The position numbers and the translations under genes were made by a program. Below are positions 27,481 through 35,005 of a stretch of 48,838 bases of DNA, in pieces. Origin of the DNA: Bacteroidota bacterium (GTDB lineage Bacteria; Bacteroidota; Bacteroidia; Chitinophagales; Saprospiraceae). The stretch lies in NCBI GenBank assembly GCA_963169325.1, contig CAUJEY010000289.1, positions 1-48,838 on the forward strand, given 5' to 3'. The notes beneath the pieces are model-generated. The model worked only from the letters and a program-made list of their open reading frames with translations, searched no databases and was not told the DNA's origin. Within the stretch, counting starts at the first letter, position 1, and each line of letters begins with the position of its first letter.

Positions 27481-27510
27481 CGCATTTGAAACTGAAACTC
27501 GCCGCATTTT
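27481..27510 (+). repeat. Two CGCATTT elements between the PIN and UPF0175 genes
   Basis: CGCATTT cores start at 27481 and 27503, 22 bp apart and in the same orientation as the main array. They flank the UPF0175 gene on the side opposite the main array. The homologous flank of the decayed copy also carries such an element, at 24607. Confidence 0.6.
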
Positions 27511-27542
27511 GGATCCACACGCAAAAGGTATTGGAAACAACT

Positions 27543-27803
27543 TTACGCATTTAACAAGTCCTGTTCGAGTTGATCTCTGCCGGGGTTGCCCAGGATGGAG
27601 ACTTGATAAGTACCCACTAACTCTAAAAAGGCTACACGCGATATACCCAGCAATTGTGCCGCTTTACCGGACGACAATTTTCCAAGTTCGTATAGCTTTA
27701 CAAAGGCCAGTCGCCGCATTTCGTTGGCCAGTTCCGGTTGTTGTATTTTCAGCGCAAATCCCAACTCCTCCGGAAAAGAAACCTGTATGTCGCCTGTGCC
27801 CAT
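27543..27803 (-). CDS. UPF0175-family antitoxin-like protein
   Basis: 86 residues from the ATG at 27803; this start is supported by the paralogue, whose similarity also begins at that ATG. The sequence shows the UPF0175 layout: a beta-like start (IQVSFPEELGFALK), an EMRRLAFVKLYELGKLSSGK helix, then a helix-turn-helix KAAQLLGISRVAFLELV (residues 47-63), and a tail QVSILGNPGRDQLEQDL. UPF0175 proteins are DNA-binding antitoxins normally found directly upstream of a DUF3368-type PIN toxin. Here no such toxin follows: the nearest PIN gene is convergent and has its own antitoxin. It may be an orphan regulator. The EMRR codons contain an AAATGCGG sequence, which is the CGCATTT element in reverse. 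Confidence 0.8.
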   Translation of the reverse strand: MGTGDIQVSFPEELGFALKIQQPELANEMRRLAFVKLYELGKLSSGKAAQLLGISRVAFLELVGTYQVSILGNPGRDQLEQDLLNA

Positions 27804-27817
27804 GCTACTTTTTTTGA

Positions 27818-27825
27818 CAAATATA
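27818..27825 (-). promoter_or_regulatory. Candidate -7 element (TATATTTG) for the UPF0175 gene
   Basis: The minus strand reads TATATTTG, matching TAnnTTTG, 15 bases upstream of the ATG. It would give a very short leader. The decayed copy has the altered form TTATTTTG at the same place. No -33 TTG is evident. Confidence 0.35.
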
Positions 27826-27846
27826 CTGGAGCCCCCGGAAATTCGC

Positions 27847-28852
27847 CGCATTTCACAACAGCCCGTATTTGATGCCATTGGCTGAATTTTGAAACCGCCC
27901 GCATTTAGGCCAGCAATTCGCCGCATTTTAGCCCTTAACGCGCCGCATTTCACAACTACCCGGATTTTAAAAACCCGCCGCATTTCTGAGCGGTAATTGG
28001 CCGGATTTTCTAAAATCGCCCGCATTCAGGACGGTATTTCATCGCGTTTCACGACGGCGGCAATCGCCCGCATTTCTAAAACCATCCGCATTAAGGCCCG
28101 AAACACACTGCATTTCACGACGGCGGCAATCGCTCGAATTTCTCAAAACGCACCGCATTTGAAGCCAGCAATTCGCCGGATTTTGGAATTTCCTGCATTC
28201 GGGGAGGCGCTTCGCCGCATTCCGCAACTGCCTGCATTTAATGATACCAATCGCCCGCATTTCCCAAAACCCACCGCATTTGAAGCCGGTAACTGCCCGC
28301 ATTTTGAAACTACCTGGATTTTAAAAACCCGCCGCATTTCACGGCAGCGCCATTCGCCCGCATTTCCCAAAACGCTCCGCATTTGATGCCAGCATTTCAT
28401 CGCATTTTAAAACTCTCCGCATTTCAACCGACAACCCGCCACATTTCGCAACTCCCCGCATTTGAACCAGCCATCACCGAATTACAAAAACTGACCGCAT
28501 TTACCCACTCATCTACCGCATTCCCCATCTCCCCGCATTCTGAAATTACCCTCCGCATTTTCAAACCAGAAACTCCCCGCATTTGAACAAAGCCCGCATT
28601 TTAACAGAAAAAATCACTCGCATTTCACGCATAACTCCCCGCATTTTGAACAAAGCCCGCATTTTACCAGAAAAATAACCACTCGCATTTCACGCATAAT
28701 TCTCCGCATTTGAACAACTCCCGCATTTTACCAAAAAAATAACCGCCCGCATTTCACGCATAATTTACCGCATTTCAAGACTACACCGCATTTCCCAACC
28801 CACCGCATTTCCGGCTATAACCCGCCGCATTTTACCCGAACTCCCCGCAAAT
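27847..28852 (+). repeat. Array of about 50 phased CGCATTT elements
   Basis: This 1-kb gene-free stretch holds about 50 same-strand copies of a CGCATTT-like heptamer, usually preceded by C-rich bases (CYCC or GCCC) and followed by A-rich bases. I count 36 exact CGCATT hexamers, with the rest as one-base variants (CGGATTT, TGCATTT, CGTATTT, CGAATTT). Starts run 27847, 27864, 27883, 27900, 27922, 27944 and on to 28826 and 28846. Every interval is 17-26 bp (mean 20.4). From 28496 to 28826 all 17 elements are exact, while the left half is more decayed. Larger duplications are visible, for example three copies of a block of roughly 60 bp between 28573 and 28760. It lies between UPF0175 and the HNH gene. 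It is too short-unit and irregular for CRISPR and is not periodic in three. Confidence 0.9.
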
Positions 28853-28856
28853 CCAC

Positions 28857-29294
28857 TCAAAATTCCAACCGCAATTGATGCTCCCGTGCATGCCCCCGAC
28901 CGTACCGCCGGTTCGCAATATGTTGCAGAATGTCGTACTGGAGGTGGCATCGTTGGCAAAGCGCTGCCAGATTTTCCCGGGCGTTGTTTTTCGTGTTCCG
29001 ATCCAGATGCGCCGTGGTGAGGATAATGCGGGTAAGACCGTGGTAGCGGAGGCGCGCCCAGGACATATTTGCGGTGGGTTCCCAGCGGCGCCGCAAATCA
29101 ATCTGAAACGGTAAACTTGGTTTGTTATAGACTTTTTCAACTGCGGTCCAGCCCGCCGGGTCATGCGGGCTTTTGCGGCGAATGACCGCCTTATGCGGCG
29201 CATTACACCATTCGCAGCGCCAGCCGGCGGCGGCTTTTATTTCGCGGGTGAGTTCGGGCCAGTTGGACGGATAATCTTTCTTGTTGACAGGCAT
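28857..29294 (-). CDS. HNH endonuclease
   Basis: 145 residues. A zinc-binding pair CEWC (Cys27, Cys30) is matched by CQRC (Cys113, Cys116), and between them lies the HNH core: TTAHLDRNTKNNARENLAAL, with His96, a conserved Asn (Asn108), and HLQYD with His117. Small HNH proteins of this type cut DNA and occur in phages, satellites and mobile elements, often near packaging or replication genes. It is the last gene in the minus-strand direction of the replication module. It starts 29 bases from a GGACT-motif cluster and ends 5 bases from the CGCATTT array. No partner methylase or terminase is visible. Confidence 0.85.
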   Translation of the reverse strand: MPVNKKDYPSNWPELTREIKAAAGWRCEWCNAPHKAVIRRKSPHDPAGWTAVEKVYNKPSLPFQIDLRRRWEPTANMSWARLRYHGLTRIILTTAHLDRNTKNNARENLAALCQRCHLQYDILQHIANRRYGRGHAREHQLRLEF

Positions 29295-29322
29295 GGCTTG
29301 TGTTTAAATTCGGAAATGCGGT

Positions 29323-29509
29323 GGACTTTTGGACTTTGACCTATTTTGTTATTGATTATCAGTGTTTTACAAGTCCAAAGCGGTTTGGACTATTCCGGAC
29401 TACACAAGCGCCTATTTTGGACTGTTGGACTTCCGGACTCGCGTGGACTTTATTTGGACTTGGCATTTCATTAATTTTCAAGTAGTTAAATCGGAAAGTC
29501 CAAAAGTCC
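29323..29509. repeat. GGACT motif cluster, candidate replication origin or operator array
   Basis: This stretch between the HNH and primase-helicase genes contains nine GGACT copies on the plus strand (29323, 29331, 29387, 29397, 29419, 29427, 29435, 29445, 29456) and three inverted AGTCC copies (around 29372, 29497 and 29505). Typical forms are TGGACTTT and AGTCCAAA, often 8-11 bp apart. An AT-rich run (29548-29576) lies next to it, beside the 3' end of the helicase gene. Iteron-like motifs plus an AT-rich stretch beside a primase-helicase gene are the arrangement of P4-like and plasmid origins. I see no gene in 29295-29612. Confidence 0.6.
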
Positions 29510-29612
29510 AGGCACTTCATCCTTTTTAGGGTTGGGTTGGTTTTAATAGATAAAAAAAGAATAAAATATATAATATGTCCCGGGCCGGCCGGAAGCGTTG
29601 CTGCGGGGGCTG

Positions 29613-32600
29613 TTATCCTTCTTTTTGTATCAATGTTCCGGTGTAGACCTTGTCGGCGAGCGCAGCCTGGGCATTGAGGTTCTGATCGCTCAGGCAGATA
29701 AACTCGAAGCCGTTGGATTTTATCCGGCCGTCGCTGCCGGCAGGAGCGTTGAAGTCGAGGCCGGCGTACTGGGCGAATTGCTCGCATTTTTCCTTGATGC
29801 GCCGCACGTCCATGAACTTGCGGTCGTTTGGAAATTGGGCCAGGAAATCCTCCAAAATGCGCTCTTTCACGATCACCCGGTTGAGCATGTATCCGGACGT
29901 GAAATATAAGTCGGCAAACTCCAGGAAGTCCTCCCCGATTTGTTGCCGGAGTTTGCGGCGTTGCAGGTCGTCGCTTTCGATGCCGTAGCGACCCAGGTCC
30001 GGAAACTGCATGAACACCTGAATGGACGTGGCCATGAGGTTGTAGTACAGGTTCCACTGGGTTTTGTCCCAATCCTCGAACAGGCTGTGGCCGAAGTAGT
30101 GGCGCGGATTGCGGTACTCATTGAAGAAGTTGCTGAACCCCACCAGGTACTGCCGGCGGCGGAAACTGGTGTCGTCGCCGCGAATCGTGTGGTTGGTGGT
30201 AATCGTAAATACGGGCGACTGGATGGTGATCGGCGCGCCCTGGAACGGTTTCACGCGGATGAATTCGGTGATCTGGGAAAAGAGCAACTCAAAATCGAAG
30301 TTTACCCGCACGTCATCGAACACGATCTCCCGCGTGCGCTCGTCGACGCCGTGGTACAAAAAGCGGTCGTTCTTGAGGTCGGCGGTTTTGCCGTCCACCA
30401 GGAATACGGGCTGGCAGTGGCGCGTCGCCTGCGCGTAAATGCTTTTGCCGGATCCGCCCTGCGAGCGGCCCACCTGGCTCTCCAGCCCGTCCATGCAGAC
30501 TATGGCGCGCATATTGGCTTTGTCACGGTAGTCCCGCATTTTGTAGCCCCAGGCGATGAGTTTGCTGGCTACGTGCATTTTCCAAATGCGCAGGTCTTCT
30601 TCCGAAAGTGCTTTGTGGCGTTCCGCATCCGTCATCTGCTTGTTTACCCATTCCATGCCATCCCGACCGCGCTGAAGTTCCCATAATTTTTGCCAGGAGA
30701 ACAGCGAGGTGACGGACAAATAGTCGTACATCTCGCATTGGTGGGCAAATTTCGATTCTTTGATTTTCCAACCTTTTTCGTCTTTACCCACCTGCACCAT
30801 GGGCTCTCCCATGTACTGGGCATCGAAGGGAATGACCTGGTTGTGCCAGGCAGACCCGGGTAATTCGGCCAGCGGACGCTGCTCGATGCCTTCCGGGGTA
30901 ATGCGCCAGAAGCCGTTCCGGAAGATCATGATCTGCTCATCGGGCTTTGGTTCGATCCAGTCCGGATGGTGGAGGTACATGTAGTTGAGGTTGTTGGGGC
31001 CGAGGTACTGGGTGTTGCCGCGCAGGATCATTTTCACCACTTCCCGGTCCTTGAGGGTGTCGCAGAAGTCGGCCACATAGCGCTGGATCCAGGTGTGACT
31101 GATTTCTTCGATAAACTTTCCATCCTTCTTTACCGTGCGGTACTGCCCGGAATCAAATTCATAGAGCCCGATGCCGCGGTTGAACAGAAATGCGCGGATT
31201 TTATCATAATCAAAACGGTAATCGGTGACCCGCCGGCCGGTGCTGGTCACGTAGGAACAATCGTCCCAAAATTGCTCTTCGGGCAGTATCTGTTGTGCCA
31301 GTTTAAAACGGTCCAGATCGTCGGCCACGATGGCGTCCTGATCATAGAAATAGAGCAGTTTTCCGATCTTGAATTCGCCGATTTCCTTGAGTTTTTCGGC
31401 ATGCCGGCGGATGAACTCATGCGGCGATTCGAGGCCCCAGAGTTGTTTGACTTGGTACTCCGACATCCGCAAGGGATGAATTTTATGTACCACAACGTAG
31501 TCGCCCTCCCCTTTGGCGCTGATGATGGCTTCCTGCATGTCGCGGGCGAGTTCGCCCGGTTGCCGGAGATGCTCCAGGTTCTTGCTTTCCAGATAGGCGA
31601 GCAGGTCGTCCATGCCTTTGTATTTCGGGTCGGCGCCGGCGCAGAGAAAGATACCCAGATCGATGCCGCTGTTCCGGAAACCGTAGAAGTAGTCGCGGTA
31701 TTTGAGCACTGCTTTATAAAAGGTGTAGGGCCGCAGGTCGGCGGACTTGCCGGGTTTGGTGGAAATGTCCTGCCAGTCGCTGTCCAGGACGAACACGACA
31801 TTTTTGACCTGGCATTTGGTGATCAGCATTTCGAAATCGCGCGGCATGCCGCCTTCGAGCGCCAGGTTATGGATGCCCATGATGCCGACGGCGGGCAGAC
31901 CGTGCAGACACATCTTGTCGCTTTTCTTCTCGCCTTCTGTGATGTAGAGCGTTTCGATGGGACTCCCCTTCTTCCAGGCCTCGATGATATACTGGGGCAA
32001 CCATAGGTGGGACCCGGATTTCCTGGGACTCCGGTATTTGATCGCGTCGCCATCCTTGTCGGTGTGCAGGTCGGGGTGTTGGTAGCGGACCCGCAGCAAG
32101 GGAATCGCTTTGGAACTTTTCTCCGGCCGGAACAGGATGGGCTGTTCGTCCAATCCGATATAATGCAGCACCAGGTCGTCGCCCGTAGCGATGTATTTGC
32201 CGTCGGCACTCATGGTGCCGGATGTGTAGCGGTTTTCTTCGATCCATTTGCCCTCGGCGACTTTGAGCATGTACTTTTGAGCGTCCTCTGGAATGCCCGA
32301 ATGCTTCAGTTGAAGATCGCGGAAGGTTACCACTGTGCCGTTATTTTGATATTGGTTCTTGTAGGCCTTTTCACCCGGCTCCGGGATGTCGATCCGGAAC
32401 ATATCGGCCAAACGGGCGTAGGCTTCTCGCCACTCAACCCGGTAAGCCCGTTGAAGCAACGCTGCCCCTCCTTTGCCGCTGACCTCGTCGCAGTGGAAAC
32501 ATTTGAACACGCCCTTCTTGGCGCCGCCGGCTACTATTTCCAGGCCGTCGCGCGCGCCGCAGCCGGGACAATCGCCGATCAGTGAATTACGCCGTAGTTT

Positions 32601-32705
32601 GAATGGCGTCATGCCCAAACGCTGGGCGACGTCGGCCGTATCGGCGGCGGCTTCGTCGATTAGTTGGCGGGTATCGCGGTCGAGGTAAATGAGTTCCTGA
32701 GTCAT
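29613..32705 (-). CDS. Primase-helicase (CHC2 zinc finger, TOPRIM, SF3/D5-like helicase)
   Basis: A 1030-residue replication protein. The N-terminus has a CHC2-type zinc finger (Cys46-x2-Cys49 and Cys69-x2-Cys72, in GDCPGC and FKCFHC). At about 250-330 there is a TOPRIM-like region (TLYITEGEKKSDKMCLHG and NVVFVLDSDW), the primase catalytic fold. The C-terminal half holds a helicase with Walker A GGSGKS (about residue 750), an acidic Walker B-like EIVFDDVRVNF, and TNHTIRGDDTSFRRR as the likely sensor and arginine region, typical of SF3/D5-like ATPases. Together these can prime and unwind DNA, as in phage P4 alpha protein and plasmid Rep-primases. It is the largest gene of the module, 20 bases after a small gene and directly before the GGACT cluster that could be its origin. 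It appears intact. Confidence 0.88.
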   Translation of the reverse strand: MTQELIYLDRDTRQLIDEAAADTADVAQRLGMTPFKLRRNSLIGDCPGCGARDGLEIVAGGAKKGVFKCFHCDEVSGKGGAALLQRAYRVEWREAYARLADMFRIDIPEPGEKAYKNQYQNNGTVVTFRDLQLKHSGIPEDAQKYMLKVAEGKWIEENRYTSGTMSADGKYIATGDDLVLHYIGLDEQPILFRPEKSSKAIPLLRVRYQHPDLHTDKDGDAIKYRSPRKSGSHLWLPQYIIEAWKKGSPIETLYITEGEKKSDKMCLHGLPAVGIMGIHNLALEGGMPRDFEMLITKCQVKNVVFVLDSDWQDISTKPGKSADLRPYTFYKAVLKYRDYFYGFRNSGIDLGIFLCAGADPKYKGMDDLLAYLESKNLEHLRQPGELARDMQEAIISAKGEGDYVVVHKIHPLRMSEYQVKQLWGLESPHEFIRRHAEKLKEIGEFKIGKLLYFYDQDAIVADDLDRFKLAQQILPEEQFWDDCSYVTSTGRRVTDYRFDYDKIRAFLFNRGIGLYEFDSGQYRTVKKDGKFIEEISHTWIQRYVADFCDTLKDREVVKMILRGNTQYLGPNNLNYMYLHHPDWIEPKPDEQIMIFRNGFWRITPEGIEQRPLAELPGSAWHNQVIPFDAQYMGEPMVQVGKDEKGWKIKESKFAHQCEMYDYLSVTSLFSWQKLWELQRGRDGMEWVNKQMTDAERHKALSEEDLRIWKMHVASKLIAWGYKMRDYRDKANMRAIVCMDGLESQVGRSQGGSGKSIYAQATRHCQPVFLVDGKTADLKNDRFLYHGVDERTREIVFDDVRVNFDFELLFSQITEFIRVKPFQGAPITIQSPVFTITTNHTIRGDDTSFRRRQYLVGFSNFFNEYRNPRHYFGHSLFEDWDKTQWNLYYNLMATSIQVFMQFPDLGRYGIESDDLQRRKLRQQIGEDFLEFADLYFTSGYMLNRVIVKERILEDFLAQFPNDRKFMDVRRIKEKCEQFAQYAGLDFNAPAGSDGRIKSNGFEFICLSDQNLNAQAALADKVYTGTLIQKEG

Positions 32706-32725
32706 GGATAAGTTAGGATTTGGAG

Positions 32726-32851
32726 TTAGTGACTATTCAGTTTAAAATGGACAAAAAAATGGCCGGAGCACGTGCTGCAACCACGGACTTCGATGTTTGA
32801 ACATTGCTCCTTCACCGCTTCTTTGTGGAAAGCGGCGAAGGAGTCCTGCAT
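32726..32851 (-). CDS. Possible small gene of 41 residues
   Basis: A short frame from an ATG at 32851 to a TAA at 32726 encodes a peptide starting MQDSFAAFHKEAVKEQCSNI and containing a CSTC pair. It fills the gap between the small membrane gene and the primase-helicase gene, with 49- and 20-base gaps, and is in the same direction. The frame stays open upstream of the ATG, so an alternative start is possible. There is no recognised family. The evidence is only context and a protein-like composition. Confidence 0.35.
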   Translation of the reverse strand: MQDSFAAFHKEAVKEQCSNIEVRGCSTCSGHFFVHFKLNSH

Positions 32852-32900
32852 GTGTATGGTAATCGTACGCCCGGAGTAGGTTCGGGCCTGGTAGGTTGGA

Positions 32901-33044
32901 TTATTCCTGCGGTGCTTTTTTCCAGGCTATTCCACCGTTTACGGTCGCAAAAAAGTAGAGCATGGCCGGCGCGAGCGTTCCGATACAAAGTATGGTCCCC
33001 ACGATAAAGCAGGCGATGAGCAGCACGTGTTGTTTGGTCGTCAT
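32901..33044 (-). CDS. Small membrane protein, 47 residues
   Basis: Starts at the ATG at 33044, which overlaps the TGA of the upstream gene as ATGA, a sign of translational coupling. The peptide is MTTKQHVLLIACFIVGTILC followed by a second hydrophobic stretch (GTLAPAMLYFFATV) and a charged tail (AWKKAPQE), giving one long or two short membrane segments. No family is recognised. Small membrane proteins in such modules may act as holins or accessory factors, but nothing in the sequence proves that. Confidence 0.6.
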   Translation of the reverse strand: MTTKQHVLLIACFIVGTILCIGTLAPAMLYFFATVNGGIAWKKAPQE

Positions 33045-33496
33045 GGTGTCACCGCCTCCTCCGGTTCGTGAATGGTTTCCAGGTTGTCTTTCCGGATCCA
33101 GTCGCCCTTTCCGTACAGGCTCAGGGCCCATTGCCAGATGTTTATACCGGCGCTGACGGCCTCGCTGACCTCCTCTTTGTCGGCCCTGCCCCGGTAAATA
33201 TTGAAGCGGCTTCGTACCTGCGCTTCCGAGAGCGTGGTGAAGCTCTGCATGCGCGGGCCTTTGTACATCAGGCCGATCACTTTCCCGCTATGGTCGTGGA
33301 TTTGTTTAAACAACTCTCGTGTTTGTTTAAACAACACCTCGCCTTCGTCGGTAATGGTGGCGCCTTCGGGGAGCGACGTGGTGTTTACGGGGCTGTTTTG
33401 TGGCGTTTTTGGTGAAAAATCAGGTTCATTTTCCCCACCGGCTATTGTTTTCTCTGCCGGTGGGGTCAGGGCTTTCCCAGGCTGTCGTCCTCCCAA
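33041..33496 (-). CDS. Hypothetical protein, 151 residues
   Basis: The chosen start is a TTG at 33496, since no ATG lies upstream in a sensible place; the frame remains open further upstream within the neighbouring gene. It overlaps the 3' end of the 449-residue gene by 31 bases and ends in an ATGA overlap with the small membrane gene. The first 45 residues are low-complexity and proline- and threonine-rich. The rest looks like a compact fold (LFKQTRELFKQIHDHSGKVI, LSEAQVRSRFNIYRGRADKE, SAGINIWQWALSLYGKGDWI). No known domain is recognised. Its position suggests a replication or mobilisation accessory role, as a guess. Confidence 0.55.
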   Translation of the reverse strand: MGGRQPGKALTPPAEKTIAGGENEPDFSPKTPQNSPVNTTSLPEGATITDEGEVLFKQTRELFKQIHDHSGKVIGLMYKGPRMQSFTTLSEAQVRSRFNIYRGRADKEEVSEAVSAGINIWQWALSLYGKGDWIRKDNLETIHEPEEAVTP

Positions 33497-34815
33497 GGTG
33501 TGGATGCGTAGGTGCCGTTCATTTGCAGGGCCTTGTTTAGTTCTTTGTTTAAGACCTGCTGTATAGGCTGATAGCCTGGATGCTCTTGTTGCAAGACCGC
33601 GACTTTAGCGAATACTTTTTGGTATGCGGCGCCGAGCAATTCAGATTCGGAGGGTAGGGTAGGGGGATGGGTGAAAGTACTTTTAGGCGTGTTGTACTGT
33701 CCGGGGCGGGCGACCACTGTGCCGTCGAAGGACTGCAACTCCTGATTGGGCGAGAGCAGCCGGTGCGTCCAGACGGCAAACTGGAGGCTGCGCCGGTTGA
33801 AGGCATCTCCGAATGCCGTGGCGATCCGCTCGAACACGGAGCCGTGGGCGTCGAGCACCGTGAAGTTGCGTTTCGGCAGGATGCCGCTGTGGACATTGAT
33901 CCGGACCCGCGCATAGCCGAGTGCGGCAATCAGCGCCAGCAAAATGCAACTGATGATCCAGCTGATGGCGCCGGCCCGGCTCATATCCGTGTCGTACCGT
34001 ACCTCTTCGGCCGCATTTCGGCTGGCGATCCGGGTCGTCTCGTCTTCCGTGCGTGTTTTGATACGATCTGCTGAGGCGTTGTAGTTGTTCAGTGCTTTTT
34101 CCAACTCGGCCGCTTTGGCTGCTGCGATAGGCGCCATTGCCACGTCGCGCTGATTTTCTTGTGCCGCAATCTGGTTGTAAATACTCCGGCGCTCGCCATC
34201 GTCGTCTATTTTGCGTTTTCGCAAGGCGGCTATGCGGATATTGAAGGGTAGGGTAGCCGCATGGCTTTTTTCCTTATACACTGTTTCGATGTCGAATACC
34301 TGTTGCCGGTATCGTTTGTCGAGGCTGGCAATTTGTTGCTCGTGCGCTTCCGTAATAAGCTGGGCGGTTTGAATAGCGGCGGGTTTTACCTGTTGTTCCA
34401 GGAAAATGCGGGCGCCGTGGGCCTCGGTGAACAAGAGCACCGCCATAATGGCCAGCGGGATAAAAATGCTGCTGTCGGTGCGGTCGTCTTTGTCGAGCCT
34501 GTCGTACCAATAGGTGCTCCAGGTGACCCTGAACAGGGCATGGAAGGCGATCAGCAGGATGCCGGCCAGCCAGGGTGCAGCCGGTTGCAACACCGGCACC
34601 TGCTCAAAAGCCCAGGTAAACAACGCGAACCAGGCCGAGAACGCCAGGAACGCGTGCAACACTTGCAGCACCGACTGGATGACGCCATAAGCCCGGCGTT
34701 TGGGGGCGTGTTTGGAGAAATAACGTTGTTGTTGTTCGGTTACTGGGGTACTCCACATGGTGGTCGATTTTTGGGTTGACGGGTCAGTTTGTTGTAAAAG
34801 TGGTGTGTAATGCAT
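33466..34815 (-). CDS. Membrane protein with central coiled coil
   Basis: 449 residues from the ATG at 34815; an ATG at 34758 (MWSTPVTEQQQRYFSKHAPK) is an alternative. Three hydrophobic segments fall at about 45-70, 80-100 and 118-138 (VLQVLHAFLAFSAWFALFTW, LAGILLIAFHALFRVTW, IFIPLAIMAVLLF). They are followed by a long helical coiled-coil region to about 270 (LITEAHEQQIASLDKRYRQQ, AAKAAELEKALNNYNASADR), then a fourth membrane segment ISWIISCILLALIAALGY and a cytoplasmic-looking tail. No named family. It sits after the XRE regulator, beyond a long hairpin, and heads the cotranscribed group leading to the primase-helicase. It could be a cell-envelope or conjugation-like factor; uncertain. Confidence 0.65.
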   Translation of the reverse strand: MHYTPLLQQTDPSTQKSTTMWSTPVTEQQQRYFSKHAPKRRAYGVIQSVLQVLHAFLAFSAWFALFTWAFEQVPVLQPAAPWLAGILLIAFHALFRVTWSTYWYDRLDKDDRTDSSIFIPLAIMAVLLFTEAHGARIFLEQQVKPAAIQTAQLITEAHEQQIASLDKRYRQQVFDIETVYKEKSHAATLPFNIRIAALRKRKIDDDGERRSIYNQIAAQENQRDVAMAPIAAAKAAELEKALNNYNASADRIKTRTEDETTRIASRNAAEEVRYDTDMSRAGAISWIISCILLALIAALGYARVRINVHSGILPKRNFTVLDAHGSVFERIATAFGDAFNRRSLQFAVWTHRLLSPNQELQSFDGTVVARPGQYNTPKSTFTHPPTLPSESELLGAAYQKVFAKVAVLQQEHPGYQPIQQVLNKELNKALQMNGTYASTPWEDDSLGKP

Positions 34816-34833
34816 ACTTTTGTGATAGTTTTT

Positions 34834-34882
34834 AGCCGGATTCGGAGTTTCCAGCCAAGGAAAAAGGCTCCGAAATCCGGCT
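34834..34882 (-). terminator. Two-tier hairpin, possible terminator or attenuator
   Basis: AGCCGGATTCGGAG (34834-34847) pairs with CTCCGAAATCCGGCT (34868-34882) with a single-base bulge. Inside its loop, TTTCC pairs with GGAAA. It lies between the XRE gene and the membrane-protein gene on the minus strand. No good T-run follows on that strand, so attenuation, processing or a protein-binding role is as likely as termination. Confidence 0.4.
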
Positions 34883-35005
34883 TGGTTATGAAACTAGGCC
34901 GCCGGCGTTACAGCGTCGGTGGTTTTTACTTTTGCGCAATGTCCGGGCGCTCGTTTGCTCCGGGTGCGGTGAAAAGAAGTCCTTTCAAAAGGCTTTTGCC
35001 GGGTT

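Noticed and set aside
28039-28586. Short ORFs in the CGCATTT array (peptides rich in KCGG, EMRR and FKC motifs)
   Set aside because: They are translations of a non-coding motif array whose spacing is not a multiple of three. The repeats pass through all frames.
27847-28852. CRISPR array
   Set aside because: The repeated unit is only about 7-9 bases, the spacers are 10-18 bases of irregular length, and no cas gene is nearby.
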